A DNA stretch of 17,265 bases from Neisseria sicca 4320. Its GTDB lineage: Bacteria; Pseudomonadota; Gammaproteobacteria; Burkholderiales; Neisseriaceae. Each line of letters opens with the position of its first letter. The stretch's first letter is position 1. This document shows, piece after piece, positions 1 through 7,102 of this stretch. The notes beneath the pieces were generated by a model. It was not told the DNA's origin. It worked only from the letters and a program-made list of their open reading frames with translations, and made no database searches. Position numbers and translations under genes: made by a program. Where the stretch lies: contig NZ_AEPF01000099.1 in NCBI RefSeq assembly GCF_000193735.1, forward strand, positions 1 to 17,265. Reading direction: 5' to 3'.

Positions 1-35
1 CCGGACGGGGGAAGGGACAAGATTGCTGATACGGT

Positions 36-81
36 AAAAGGTCGTCTGAAATTCAAAGCTTTGTTTCAGACGACCTTTTTT
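36..81. terminator. Inverted-DUS hairpin terminator
   Basis: An AAAAGGTCGTCTGAAA arm and its reverse complement, ending in a run of T, form a strong stem. Paired DUS copies of this kind are the usual Neisseria terminators. The gene it serves on the left lies outside the window. Confidence 0.75.
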
Positions 82-116
82 CATAATCAGACCACGCTAA
101 CCATCCCGCCGCCGTC

Positions 117-215
117 ATTCCCGCGCAGGCGGGAATCCATTGATGAGATTAGGTTTTTTTGGATTGTTCTAAAGATTTCTGTTGCCGAAAAGTAGATTCC
201 CGCCTACACGGGAAT
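117..215. repeat. Pair of dRS3 repeats flanking a short spacer
   Basis: Two 20-bp ATTCCC-N8-GGGAAT palindromes (117-136 and 196-215) lie in opposite orientation on either side of about 60 bp. This is the neisserial dRS3/RS arrangement, which in Neisseria is a target of Nf-type filamentous phage integration. No gene is contained. Confidence 0.8.
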
Positions 216-259
216 GACGGTAGCGGGGCAGAAATCTATGTTACGACGTGTAACCTGCC

Positions 260-284
260 CCCTCTCCCGTCCGGTGGGAGAGGG
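260..284. repeat. Perfect 9-bp stem hairpin (CCCTCTCCC / GGGAGAGGG)
   Basis: Arms at 260-268 and 276-284 surround a 7-nt loop. It is part of a cluster of palindromes filling 241-427. It has no T run, so it looks like a dispersed intergenic repeat rather than a terminator. Confidence 0.6.
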
Positions 285-345
285 TGGCTCTACGGGCTGC
301 ATGAATTTGATTTTCCCTCAAGCCGCAAAGCCACCCCCATCCTAA

Positions 346-427
346 CCTTCCCCCGCCGGACGGGGGAAGGAACAAGGTTGCTGATGTGGCAAAAGGTCGT
401 CAGCTCAGTTTCAGACGACCTCTTCTT
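346..427. repeat. Palindrome CCTTCCCCCG/CGGGGGAAGG followed by a partial DUS hairpin
   Basis: A perfect 10-bp stem (346-355/361-370) is followed by a hairpin of GGTCGTC with TTCAGACGACC (394-420) and a T-rich tail. Bases 356-401 match bases 1-46 at all but about five positions, so this cassette occurs twice. The window opens inside the first copy. Confidence 0.6.
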
Positions 428-504
428 ATGAACAAGCTACGCCAAAAACTTCTCCGCCATTCTTCCCCGTCGTACTGAAAAAGAACAAGATTGCCGCTAC
501 AACG

Positions 505-545
505 AAAGGTCGTCTGAAACCAAAATCCTGTTTTCAGACGACCTC
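505..545. terminator. Inverted-DUS hairpin terminator
   Basis: DUS copies at 509-518 and 533-542 (inverted) form a stem of about 13 bp. It lies just beyond the stop of the minus-strand lipoprotein gene at 604 and probably ends its transcript. Together with the repeats to its left it accounts for most of 1-603, where I see no convincing gene. Confidence 0.65.
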
Positions 546-603
546 TCTTCATTCCTTCCGCAAAGTCTTTAACACTCAAACGGCGCAATCTCAAAAGGAC
601 AAT

Positions 604-1125
604 TTACCGCAAGCCGTTTGCGTCCAGCCATTTCTCCAAGTCTTCGGCGCTGATTTTGCCGCCGTTTTCTTCCAAATCAAGTTTGTTGACTTGTTTGCCT
701 TTGCTGTATTTCGCTAAGACAGGCGTGCCGCCGAGTTTGTATTGTTGGCGGAACGCGGTCCATGCTTCTTTGTCTTGGTGTAGGCGGTGGACGTTGACGA
801 AGTAGATTTTGCCGTTCAGGTTGCGGCTTGCGATGTAGCGTTTGAACATGGGTTCGAAGGCGTTGCAGTCGCCGCAGCTCGGGCGGCCGATGTAGGCGTA
901 AACGGTGTCTCCGTTGGCGACGCGTTTTTTGAAGCTTTCGACGGTCAGGCTGTCGAGGTGGAAGTAGATGTCGGAATAGGTGTCTTCCAGCCGCTTGGTG
1001 TTTTCGGCGGAAAGGCGCACGGCGGTTTGTGCTTCGGACAGGCTGTTTTTCAGGGCTTCGGTTTCTCGGTCGGCGGCGCAGGAACACAAGAGCAGCGCGG
1101 CGGTCAGGACGGGCAGGATTTTCAT
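604..1125 (-). CDS. Thioredoxin-fold lipoprotein
   Basis: A 173-aa protein with a lipoprotein signal: MKILPVLTAALLL followed by a CSC lipobox, predicting lipidation at Cys16 and an exported, membrane-anchored protein. A short helical stretch (about 20-60) precedes a thioredoxin-like domain. That domain carries a CGDC redox motif (Cys84 and Cys87) and a TPV cis-proline loop near residue 135. CxxC thioredoxin-fold proteins reduce or isomerise disulfides, but no substrate can be read from the sequence. The frame stays open upstream to 1371. I chose the ATG at 1125 because AAGGAG lies about 8 nt before it and the signal peptide begins there; the longer version would translate DUS repeats. It stands alone, with DUS hairpins on both sides. 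Fold call is confident, function is not. Confidence 0.88.
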   Translation of the reverse strand: MKILPVLTAALLLCSCAADRETEALKNSLSEAQTAVRLSAENTKRLEDTYSDIYFHLDSLTVESFKKRVANGDTVYAYIGRPSCGDCNAFEPMFKRYIASRNLNGKIYFVNVHRLHQDKEAWTAFRQQYKLGGTPVLAKYSKGKQVNKLDLEENGGKISAEDLEKWLDANGLR

Positions 1126-1178
1126 GATTCGGCTCCTTGGTTGCGATAGGGAAAGTATACGCTTTTCGCGGCGGCGGG

Positions 1179-1216
1179 GTCGTCTGAAACGTGGGAAACG
1201 GTTTTTTTCAGACGAC
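1179..1216. terminator. Inverted DUS pair in the 1126-1456 gap
   Basis: DUS copies at 1179-1188 and 1207-1216 (inverted) form a hairpin upstream of the lipoprotein gene. The rest of the gap (1217-1370) holds GTGGGCTTTGCCCGC-type repeat sequence and no convincing gene. Confidence 0.5.
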
Positions 1217-1372
1217 CTTTTGATGTATGGCAATGGGCGGGCGAAGTAGCGTTGTGTAGCGTGGGCTTTGCCCGCGATGGGTTGGGGCATCGCTTTTTCG
1301 TGGGTATAACCCGCGCTACGCCGGTGTTTATTTCTCATTAAGCCGCCCTGCCCCAGCCATCTCTTCAACAAA

Positions 1373-1411
1373 AGGTCGTCTGAAACCTAAGTTTTAGGTT
1401 TCAGACGACCT
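1373..1411 (-). terminator. Intrinsic terminator of the phosphatase operon
   Basis: A perfect 18-bp stem (1373-1390/1394-1411) with a 3-nt loop incorporates two opposed DUS. On the minus strand it is followed by TTTTG. It lies about 45 nt beyond the stop codon at 1457. Confidence 0.85.
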
Positions 1412-1456
1412 ATTATCTTACTGCGTTGCGTTCAACTTTAAACGCTGTCAACCGAT

Positions 1457-1921
1457 TCAAACCAAACCCAGCTTTTTCAGCAGCGCGATGCTGCCTGCGT
1501 CCACAAGCCTGAAGGTTTCGTCAAAGTCGCCGGTGTGCCACGGGTCGGGGACGTGGCGGTAGCCGCTTTCGGGGATGAGGTCGGTGAGTTTGAAGATTTT
1601 GTCAGGATGTTTGCCAAACATTTTTTCCAATTCGGCAAGGTTGTTGTCGTCCATGGCGATGATGAAGTCGAATTCATCGAAATCTTCGGAACGCACTTTG
1701 CTGCTGGTAAACCCTTGATTGTCGATGCCGTGGGCGGCGAGGGTTTTGCGCGTGCCTTGGTGCATGTTTTCACCGTCGTGCCAGCCGGATGTGCCTGCGC
1801 TGTCGGTGCGGATGCGGTGGGATACGCCTGATTCGCGGGCGCGGTGGCGCAGGACGTATTCCGCCATGGGCGAGCGGCAGATATTGCCGAGGCAGACGAA
1901 GAGTACGGAATGGTTTTTCAT
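1457..1921 (-). CDS. Low-molecular-weight protein tyrosine phosphatase
   Basis: A 154-aa cytoplasmic protein of normal family length. The phosphate-binding loop CLGNICRSP places nucleophile Cys10 and Arg16 (C-x5-R) at the N-terminus, and DPW near residue 126 supplies the general-acid Asp, so both catalytic elements are intact. The family hydrolyses phosphotyrosine through a cysteinyl-phosphate intermediate. No capsule export or tyrosine kinase gene is adjacent, so a Wzb-like role is not indicated. I took the ATG at 1921 because the catalytic motif must sit near the N-terminus; the frame open to 2002 only reads across the end of the upstream gene. Its start is 7 nt from the stop of the preceding gene, suggesting co-transcription and probably coupled translation, since no strong ribosome binding site is visible. 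Confidence 0.95.
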   Translation of the reverse strand: MKNHSVLFVCLGNICRSPMAEYVLRHRARESGVSHRIRTDSAGTSGWHDGENMHQGTRKTLAAHGIDNQGFTSSKVRSEDFDEFDFIIAMDDNNLAELEKMFGKHPDKIFKLTDLIPESGYRHVPDPWHTGDFDETFRLVDAGSIALLKKLGLV

Positions 1922-1928
1922 AGGCGGT

Positions 1929-3029
1929 TTAGGCGTGTTCGGAGAAAAATGGGTTGTGTCCGTCCAGGGACAGGGATTGCGCGTAGGTCGGCAGGTCGGC
2001 ATTTTCCGGCAAAACGTCGTGCAGGATGCGGATATGCTCGACGCGGCATTCCGCCATCAGGTCGAGGAAATTGTGTTGGATGACGGCGATGTTGTCGGAA
2101 GACGAAAGGTTCCACACGAACACTTGCGGGACGACTTCAAACGCGCTGTCGGTCGCATTGAAACCGAACAGAATCTGCCCGCCCGCCCTTGCGGCGATGA
2201 CGACGCCGACGCGCGGACTCTGCATACGGATGGCACGGATGGCGTTGGTGGCGAACACGTCCATCGCCATGCGCTGACGGGTGTGGCTGCCGTCGGTCAG
2301 GGCTTGGAGCGGGGTATTCGGAGACAGCGGATTGGTGAAGAGGGTAACGCCGTCGGCGGCAAGGCTTTCCTGCCAAACCTGCATCAGCGGAAGACCTGCC
2401 TGTTGCAGGTTGACGCCCAATGCGGTTTGCAGGTTTTTGTCGCCGTAGCCCAAAGCGTACACGACATGGACGGATTGCCCTTCGGGGCAGATAAGCGGTT
2501 TGTCTTCAAAGGTTTGCAGAAACGCGGCGGCGGATTCGCTGTTTTGTTTCGCGTTCCACCATTGTTCGGGCGTGATGCCGCTTAAGTCATCTGAATGGGC
2601 GAGGAAGGGCAGCCATTGGGTGTTTTGCGTTAAGGCGCGCAAGTGCGGATAGTTGGACAGACAGGCGGTCAGTGCTTCGGTAGGCAGCGCCAGGGACAGC
2701 GTGCGCTCCTGTTTGCAGCCGGCGACGATGACGACGGGCAGGGCAAACCATTGGGCTTCGTCGCCGTTTTCTGCGGACAACACTTGGTTGATGCTCTGCA
2801 TCAGCGCGTTGTAGGTCTCCGCATCGGGCGCCATCGTCATGGCGACGGACAGGTTGACATAGTAGTTTTGTTGGAGCTGGCTGCGGATTTCGGCTTGCAA
2901 CTGTCCCACAGCAATCTTGCGGGTTGCAGCGGTTGTGCCGTGTGCGAGCAGGGAGGCGTTTACCAGTAAATGGTTTTTAACCGGAGTTTGCGGGTAAGGA
3001 CGTGTGTCGTGGAGGATGAAGGTGTTCAT
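1929..3029 (-). CDS. Conserved hypothetical protein (366 aa), operon partner of the phosphatase
   Basis: A 366-aa soluble protein that I do not recognise. It has no signal peptide or membrane helix. It is rich in Gln, Ala and Leu, with a hydrophobic patch around LPVVIVAGCKQERTLSLALP (about residues 96-115) and another around VGVVIAARAGGQILFGFNA (about 275-293). Codon use matches its neighbours, so it looks like an ordinary chromosomal gene. It is first in a two-gene unit with the tyrosine phosphatase (7-nt gap). That could mean its product, or something it acts on, is controlled by phosphorylation, but the sequence offers nothing more. Upstream of its ATG is a 113-nt gap containing the ribA terminator. 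Confidence 0.85.
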   Translation of the reverse strand: MNTFILHDTRPYPQTPVKNHLLVNASLLAHGTTAATRKIAVGQLQAEIRSQLQQNYYVNLSVAMTMAPDAETYNALMQSINQVLSAENGDEAQWFALPVVIVAGCKQERTLSLALPTEALTACLSNYPHLRALTQNTQWLPFLAHSDDLSGITPEQWWNAKQNSESAAAFLQTFEDKPLICPEGQSVHVVYALGYGDKNLQTALGVNLQQAGLPLMQVWQESLAADGVTLFTNPLSPNTPLQALTDGSHTRQRMAMDVFATNAIRAIRMQSPRVGVVIAARAGGQILFGFNATDSAFEVVPQVFVWNLSSSDNIAVIQHNFLDLMAECRVEHIRILHDVLPENADLPTYAQSLSLDGHNPFFSEHA

Positions 3030-3117
3030 ATGGATATAAATCGGTGGTTGTCCGGACAGCTCGGATTATAACAATATCGGGATACGGATTGGGAAAAGGT
3101 CGTCTGAAAACGAAAAA

Positions 3118-3138
3118 AGGCGGGAAATACGCCCGCCT
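3118..3138 (-). terminator. Intrinsic terminator of the GAF-ribA operon
   Basis: AGGCGGG (3118-3124) pairs with CCCGCCT (3132-3138) around a 7-nt loop. Read on the minus strand it runs directly into TTTTTT, then a single DUS (3099-3108). It lies just after the ribA stop at 3143. Confidence 0.85.
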
Positions 3139-3142
3139 GCCT

Positions 3143-3736
3143 TCAATCAAAAATCATATGTCCCAATTTGTTCGCTTTGGTATGCAGATAACGTTCGTTT
3201 TCAACATTCTCGCCGACATGGAGCGGAATGCGTTCGATGACGTTGATACCGGCATCTTTCAACGTCTGAATTTTTTCGGGATTGTTGGTCAACAATTTGA
3301 CTGCGCGGATATTCAGATGGTTGTAGATTTGTTTGGCAAGCGTAAAGTCGCGCGCATCAACGGGCAGCCCGAGTGCGAGGTTGGCTTCGACCGTATCCAT
3401 TCCCTCGTCTTGAAGCTTATAGGCACGGATTTTGTTGATTAAACCGATACCGCGCCCTTCTTGACGTAAATAAACGATGACACCGCGCCCTTCCTGTTGA
3501 ACCGCCTTCATCGCCGCTTCAAGCTGAGGACCACAGTCGCATTTTTTGGAAAACAGCGCATCGCCGGTCAAACATTCGGAATGGATGCGGGTCAGAACGG
3601 GGAGGTCGTCTGAAAAGTCGCCCATCGTCAAAGCGATGTGTTCTTGTCCGTTCGGCTCTTCAAAACCGTGCATAGTGAAGTCGCCCCATTCGGTCGGCAG
3701 ACGGCAGGAGGCGACGAATTTCAAGGTATTATTCAT
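3143..3736 (-). CDS. ribA: GTP cyclohydrolase II (RibA), riboflavin biosynthesis
   Basis: A 197-aa single-domain enzyme of standard RibA length. It converts GTP to the pyrimidinone precursor of riboflavin, with release of formate and pyrophosphate. The diagnostic RIHSECLTGDALFSKKCDCG region gives the three zinc ligands Cys55, Cys66 and Cys68, and the YLRQEGRGIGL stretch follows. There is no DHBP-synthase domain, so this is not a bifunctional RibBA. Its ATG lies inside the end of the upstream GAF gene (8-nt overlap), which predicts coupled translation. An in-frame DUS at 3605-3614 encodes the SDDLP segment, a common way for Neisseria genes to carry uptake sequences. A terminator follows directly. 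Confidence 0.96.
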   Translation of the reverse strand: MNNTLKFVASCRLPTEWGDFTMHGFEEPNGQEHIALTMGDFSDDLPVLTRIHSECLTGDALFSKKCDCGPQLEAAMKAVQQEGRGVIVYLRQEGRGIGLINKIRAYKLQDEGMDTVEANLALGLPVDARDFTLAKQIYNHLNIRAVKLLTNNPEKIQTLKDAGINVIERIPLHVGENVENERYLHTKANKLGHMIFD

Positions 3737-4397
3737 GTTCTTCTTCCTTGTCTTCGATGCCTGCCAATGCTTTCAGCGGTTCGGCAAGTGCCAAAGCCAG
3801 CGCCGACCAATCTGTTTGGGCTGCTTCATCGGCTTGATCTTTATCGGCAAATTCAACGTGAACCACGCCTAAAACCGTACCGTTTTGAGTAGCCACAGGG
3901 ATGGACAACTGGCTTCCGCTACCCTCGTTCCGGCTGCCTTGGATTTCATCAAGCGAAAGCCAATAGGCAATATCGTTGGCAATATTCATCCAGCCGCTCT
4001 GCGCCGTACGGCAGGCAAGGTAAACCGTACCGTTTTCTTCATGCACCGCCAACAGGTTCTCCAAAGGCTCGCCTTGTGTCGCGATACGAACTAGCCTTGC
4101 ATGCGGTTCGCCCGGAATGTGGATGTAAACCGCCGCGCTTTTGACGGCTGTTGCACGGCTGAATACCGAATCCAAAGCCATGAAAACCTGTTTGAGCAAA
4201 ACTTCATTTTCCGGTGTTTCTTCAATATAGTCTGCCAGCTTCCAGTCGTCTTCTTCACGCCACAAAACCGAGCGGTCAATCGAAGCATTGCCCATATCCA
4301 TCACCGTCTTCGCGGTCAGATAAGCAATACGGAGGTCGTCTGAAGACAGCTTCAAACCCTGTGTCTGTAAAAAATCCTGAATCAGTAAAACAGGCAT
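3729..4397 (-). CDS. GAF-domain protein
   Basis: A 222-aa cytoplasmic protein with no signal or membrane segment. The central and C-terminal part (about residues 65-205) has GAF hallmarks: a GEPHARLVRIATQGEP strand/turn region and the pattern QLSIPVATQNGTVLGVVHVE typical of the end of a GAF fold. GAF domains bind small ligands such as nucleotides or sense redox and nitric oxide; the ligand here cannot be read. The tail is acidic (EDKEEEHE). Start chosen at the ATG with AGGA about 6 nt upstream. The stop TAA overlaps the ribA start by 8 nt, so the two are co-expressed, which hints at a link to GTP or flavin supply but does not prove one. An in-frame DUS lies at 4335-4344. Confidence 0.85.
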   Translation of the reverse strand: MPVLLIQDFLQTQGLKLSSDDLRIAYLTAKTVMDMGNASIDRSVLWREEDDWKLADYIEETPENEVLLKQVFMALDSVFSRATAVKSAAVYIHIPGEPHARLVRIATQGEPLENLLAVHEENGTVYLACRTAQSGWMNIANDIAYWLSLDEIQGSRNEGSGSQLSIPVATQNGTVLGVVHVEFADKDQADEAAQTDWSALALALAEPLKALAGIEDKEEEHE

Positions 4398-4434
4398 GAT
4401 GTTCCTCTTTGATATTAGTGTTTCCGGCAGATAA

Positions 4435-4474
4435 CCGACCTGCCATTATATCGGTCGGAATAAAGCAATTTCAA
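4435..4474 (-). promoter_or_regulatory. Promoter of the GAF-ribA operon with a dyad at the -10
   Basis: On the minus strand, TTGAAA (4474-4469) and TATAAT (4450-4445) are 18 nt apart. This predicts a start near 4438 and a leader of about 40 nt. A dyad CCGACC-N12-GGTCGG (4435-4440/4453-4458) straddles the -10, as an operator would. It lies back-to-back with the tRNA promoter. Confidence 0.65.
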
Positions 4475-4486
4475 GCCGAAGATTGT

Positions 4487-4514
4487 TTGCAGAGCAGGAT
4501 ACTTTGTGTATAAT
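4487..4514 (+). promoter_or_regulatory. Promoter of tRNA-Leu
   Basis: TTGCAG (4487-4492) and a consensus TATAAT (4509-4514) are 16 nt apart, about 15 nt before the mature tRNA 5' end. Confidence 0.75.
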
Positions 4515-4529
4515 TCCGAATTTCATCAC

Positions 4530-4614
4530 GCGGACGTGGCGAAATTGGTAGACGCACCAGATTTAGGTTCTGGCGCCGAGAGGTGTGAGAGTTCGAGTCT
4601 CTCCGTCCGCACCA
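4530..4614 (+). tRNA. tRNA-Leu(UAG), attachment site of the element
   Basis: An 85-nt class II tRNA. The acceptor stem GCGGACG/CGTCCGC closes fully and a CCA end is encoded (4612-4614). The anticodon stem CCAGA/TCTGG has loop TTTAGGT, giving anticodon TAG (4564-4566), with a long variable arm and a GTTCGAGTC T-arm. The element's integrase gene lies just downstream and the 3' end is repeated, imperfectly, at the element's far end, so this is the integration target. The tRNA itself is intact. Confidence 0.97.
4597..4614 (+). repeat. attL, 3' end of tRNA-Leu
   Basis: GTCTCTCCGTCCGCACCA at the tRNA 3' end matches 13734-13750 (GTCTCTCCGTC identical over 11 bp, then G and ACCA shared with one gap and one mismatch). 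The P4-type integrase next to it makes a core site here likely. The exact crossover is not determined. Confidence 0.65.
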
Positions 4615-4616
4615 CC

Positions 4617-4642
4617 TAACCCCTTTCAGGGGTTATTTTTTT
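4617..4642 (+). terminator. Intrinsic terminator after tRNA-Leu
   Basis: TAACCCC (4617-4623) pairs with GGGGTTA (4629-4635), followed by seven T. It lies inside attL, so the element supplies the tRNA with its terminator. The tandem remnant has a different hairpin at the same relative position (13758-13784). Confidence 0.9.
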
Positions 4643-4723
4643 GTCTAATCAAATCTAACGCAGTAATCAAGATTCAATACTGGTAAGGCTTTCAGGCTAA
4701 TAACCCCCTTGCCAAGTGTCTAA

Positions 4724-4816
4724 ATACCCCCAATGCCGTATAATTGAATAAAGCAAAATATGGGGGTATGATTTGGGGAATCTGACAACACTCATAAAAA
4801 ACATACCCCCAATGCC
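4724..4816. promoter_or_regulatory. Integrase promoter region with repeated operator-like boxes
   Basis: The 14-mer ATACCCCCAATGCC occurs twice exactly (4724-4737 and 4803-4816), with the inverted box ATGGGGGTAT (4760-4769) between. A TATAAT at 4739-4744 lies directly after the first box, and the last box covers the integrase start codon. This suggests autoregulation by the integrase or control by AlpA. No good -35 is visible at normal spacing, as expected of an activated promoter. Confidence 0.55.
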
Positions 4817-6035
4817 CCTAAACGACCGCCAAATCAAAGCCGCCAAGCCGTCTGATACTGGAAAGAAAGCCAAGTTATTTGACGGGGGCGGCCTGTATCT
4901 TGAAGTTACCCCAGCGGGCGGAAAAGTATTCCGCCTGAAATACCGTATAGACGGCAAAGAGAAAACTCTTACTATCGGGAAATATCCGACCGTTTCACTG
5001 GTAGAAGCCCGCCAAGCCGCCGAAAACGCCCGCCGCATGATTGCACAAGAGCAAGACCCATCAGCTATGAAGCAACAGGCCAAACAGGAGCGCAAGACGG
5101 CCTTACTGAACACCTTTGCCAACGTTACCAAAGCATGGCATGAGAAAACCACCAAGCGCAAAAGCTGGAAGCCTAATCATGCCGCCCGTGTTTTGCGGTA
5201 CTTTGAAACAGATGTTTTCCCTATTATTGGGGAAACGCCTATAAACAAAATCGGGAAAAAAGAGATAAAGGCCGTATTGGATAAAGTAACAGAGCGGGGC
5301 GTATCGGAAACCGCCGAAAAAATCAGGCAATGGATAGGCGCGGTGTTTACCTATGCCGGTTATGAAGAATTGACCGACCGAAACCCTGCCGCGTTACTGA
5401 AAGGCTATATAGAGCCAACAGAAAGCAAAAGAATGCCCGCCCTACCCCGTGAAGAATTGCCGGAGTTTTACCGCCGCCTGATACTGGCAGATTGTGAGCA
5501 ACAAAACAGAATTTGCGTAATGTTGATTATGCTTTGCTTTGCCCGAAACAAAGAGATACGCGGCGGCCAATGGCAGGAAATCGACTTTAAGCGCAAAACA
5601 TGGACGATTCCCGCTAATCGTATGAAACGGCCACGAGATCACACAATCCCCTTGTCTGATTGGGCGATTGAGCTATTAAACGAACTACACGCTATAACCG
5701 GCGAAACACCCTTTCTATTTCCAAGCCCTAAATCCGAAACTGGTTACATCAGCGAAAATACAGCGGGCAAAATCATCAACGGCATGGGTTATTACGGGAT
5801 AGCCACCCCGCATGGTTTTCGCTCGCTTGCAAGCAGCGTTTTAAATGAACAAGGCTTCAATCCTGACGCGATAGAGCGACAACTTGCCCACATTGAAAAC
5901 AACAAAATCCGCGCCGCCTATAACCGCGCCGATTATCTGAATGAGCGCAAAGAGTTTATGCAATGGTATAGCGGCTTTTTGCGGGAACGGTATAACCAAG
6001 CATTGCAACTGATCCGAGATGGCAAGACTGGTTAG
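4812..6035 (+). CDS. P4-type tyrosine integrase
   Basis: A 407-aa site-specific recombinase. The N-terminal arm-binding domain (DUF4102 type, about 1-85) includes KLFDGGGLYLEVTPAGGKVF and TIGKYPTVSLVEAR. A SAM-like core-binding domain follows (about 100-185), then the catalytic domain with Arg245 in ARNKEIRGGQW, His334 and Arg337 in TPHGFR, His360 in QLAHIE and nucleophile Tyr370 in AAYNRADY. All catalytic residues are present. The frame also allows a TTG start at 4773. I prefer ATG 4812 because the tandem remnant begins at the same residue (MKLNDRQIK against MPLNDRQIK). It would integrate and excise the element at tRNA-Leu, 198 nt upstream. A DUS (6038-6047) follows the stop. Confidence 0.95.
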   Translation: MPLNDRQIKAAKPSDTGKKAKLFDGGGLYLEVTPAGGKVFRLKYRIDGKEKTLTIGKYPTVSLVEARQAAENARRMIAQEQDPSAMKQQAKQERKTALLNTFANVTKAWHEKTTKRKSWKPNHAARVLRYFETDVFPIIGETPINKIGKKEIKAVLDKVTERGVSETAEKIRQWIGAVFTYAGYEELTDRNPAALLKGYIEPTESKRMPALPREELPEFYRRLILADCEQQNRICVMLIMLCFARNKEIRGGQWQEIDFKRKTWTIPANRMKRPRDHTIPLSDWAIELLNELHAITGETPFLFPSPKSETGYISENTAGKIINGMGYYGIATPHGFRSLASSVLNEQGFNPDAIERQLAHIENNKIRAAYNRADYLNERKEFMQWYSGFLRERYNQALQLIRDGKTG

Positions 6036-6037
6036 AG

Positions 6038-6047
6038 GTCGTCTGAA
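6038..6047 (+). repeat. DNA uptake sequence between integrase and cargo gene
   Basis: GTCGTCTGAA preceded by AG, the dialect of the surrounding chromosome. It is unpaired, so it is not a terminator. Confidence 0.8.
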
Positions 6048-6104
6048 AATATCTGCTTCGAGTTTCGGAGTTATTTTTGCAATACTAATTTAAGAAAGTA
6101 AAAG

Positions 6105-7001
6105 ATGAAAAAGCCTAATTATTGCCCTGATTGGTTTGATATTAGCTTGTATGATGGGTTGTCTGATTTTTCCCGAGATGAATTAGCAATGGCATTATGG
6201 TTAAGAAAAATAAATCATAATCGCATAAAAAAAGAGATAAGTGCCAGCAGCCATCTTACAGAGCAAGAAAAAGAAACTGCAAAGGCAGACGCTTTAAACT
6301 GGCTGAAATGTTGCGCTATTGAGTGGGTTGCACAGCCTATTGAATACAAAAATAGAGGTAATAAAACAAATTACAATCCACTAGAGATTGAAACAGATGT
6401 TCTTGCTGATGTTACATGGACAGATATAGCTAGGATTTACACTGAATCATATGTAACAATCCCTGAAGTAAGGCAATTCGTGCAAGAAACGCGCCAAACG
6501 CTGGAATTATGTATTAAAAATCTTGAAACTGGAGCAAATATACATACAGACTGGCTTTCCCTCGATAATATTCTGCCGGAGGATATGCCGCAACAAGATA
6601 TACAGGCGATAAATAATCTGTTTCGTGCGCCTGTTTCCCCAACTTTAAGTTACAGCCCTATGGTTTTTATTGACTTATCAATGAGTGATGAAGTACTTGA
6701 GATGGCATTTAAGCAGAAGCTGAAAGAACTTAGACAACAAGAAGAGCGAGGAAGGACGCGCCGTTTTTCAGATGCTGAAATCAGAAAAATGATAGATTAT
6801 CGCATTTTTGCTTTTATGGATTTATACGTTTACAGCCTTATCGTAGAACGCAAATTTACTGATGTTGAAATGGCGGCAATGATTTACCCGCCAAGCGATA
6901 ATTCACCGCTTGATTTTGATGCGGTAGATAGGATTGCAAGAACTGTGAGACCTAAAGCAATGGAGCTTTTAGAAAAAACAAATGCCCGCCTTTTACTGTA
7001 A
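6105..7001 (+). CDS. DUF6387-like protein, probable cargo gene
   Basis: A 298-aa cytoplasmic protein with no membrane segment. The N-terminal PDWFDISLYDGL...DELAMALWLR pattern and the C-terminal MVFIDLSMSDEVLEMAF...DYRIFAFMDLYVYSL blocks resemble DUF6387 proteins, which are found beside integrases in enteric elements. This is recalled similarity, not a search result. Function is unknown. It is visibly richer in A+T than the integrase and replication genes, which suggests separate acquisition. It sits alone between the integrase and a strong terminator (7021-7059), the position where satellites often carry swappable accessory genes, so anti-phage activity is possible but unproven. A weak purine-rich ribosome site (AGAAAG) precedes the ATG. 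Confidence 0.8.
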   Translation: MKKPNYCPDWFDISLYDGLSDFSRDELAMALWLRKINHNRIKKEISASSHLTEQEKETAKADALNWLKCCAIEWVAQPIEYKNRGNKTNYNPLEIETDVLADVTWTDIARIYTESYVTIPEVRQFVQETRQTLELCIKNLETGANIHTDWLSLDNILPEDMPQQDIQAINNLFRAPVSPTLSYSPMVFIDLSMSDEVLEMAFKQKLKELRQQEERGRTRRFSDAEIRKMIDYRIFAFMDLYVYSLIVERKFTDVEMAAMIYPPSDNSPLDFDAVDRIARTVRPKAMELLEKTNARLLL

Positions 7002-7020
7002 TAACCCGATTTAATTTATA

Positions 7021-7059
7021 CCCACATGAAAAAATAAAAATTCATGTGGGCATTTTTTT
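7021..7059 (+). terminator. Intrinsic terminator after the cargo gene
   Basis: CCCACATGAA (7021-7030) pairs with TTCATGTGGG (7041-7050) around an A-rich loop, followed by seven T. It separates the cargo gene from the alpA promoter region. Confidence 0.85.
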
Positions 7060-7102
7060 ATCTGAAAATTTGCACACATGAAATGTTTTTATTTTATAAC
7101 AC

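Noticed and set aside
400..594. Minus-strand 64-aa frame
   Set aside because: It consists largely of translated DUS hairpins (RGRLK repeated) and has no ribosome site.
1126..1371. Upstream extension of the thioredoxin-like lipoprotein to 255 aa
   Set aside because: It would bury the signal peptide and translate DUS hairpins; the ATG at 1125 has a good ribosome site.
3736..4444. FMN riboswitch controlling ribA
   Set aside because: ribA is the second gene of an overlapping operon and the predicted leader is only about 40 nt, too short for an FMN aptamer.
4773..4811. TTG start for the integrase giving 420 aa
   Set aside because: The tandem integrase remnant starts at the residue equivalent to ATG 4812, and the extra codons fall within operator-like repeats.
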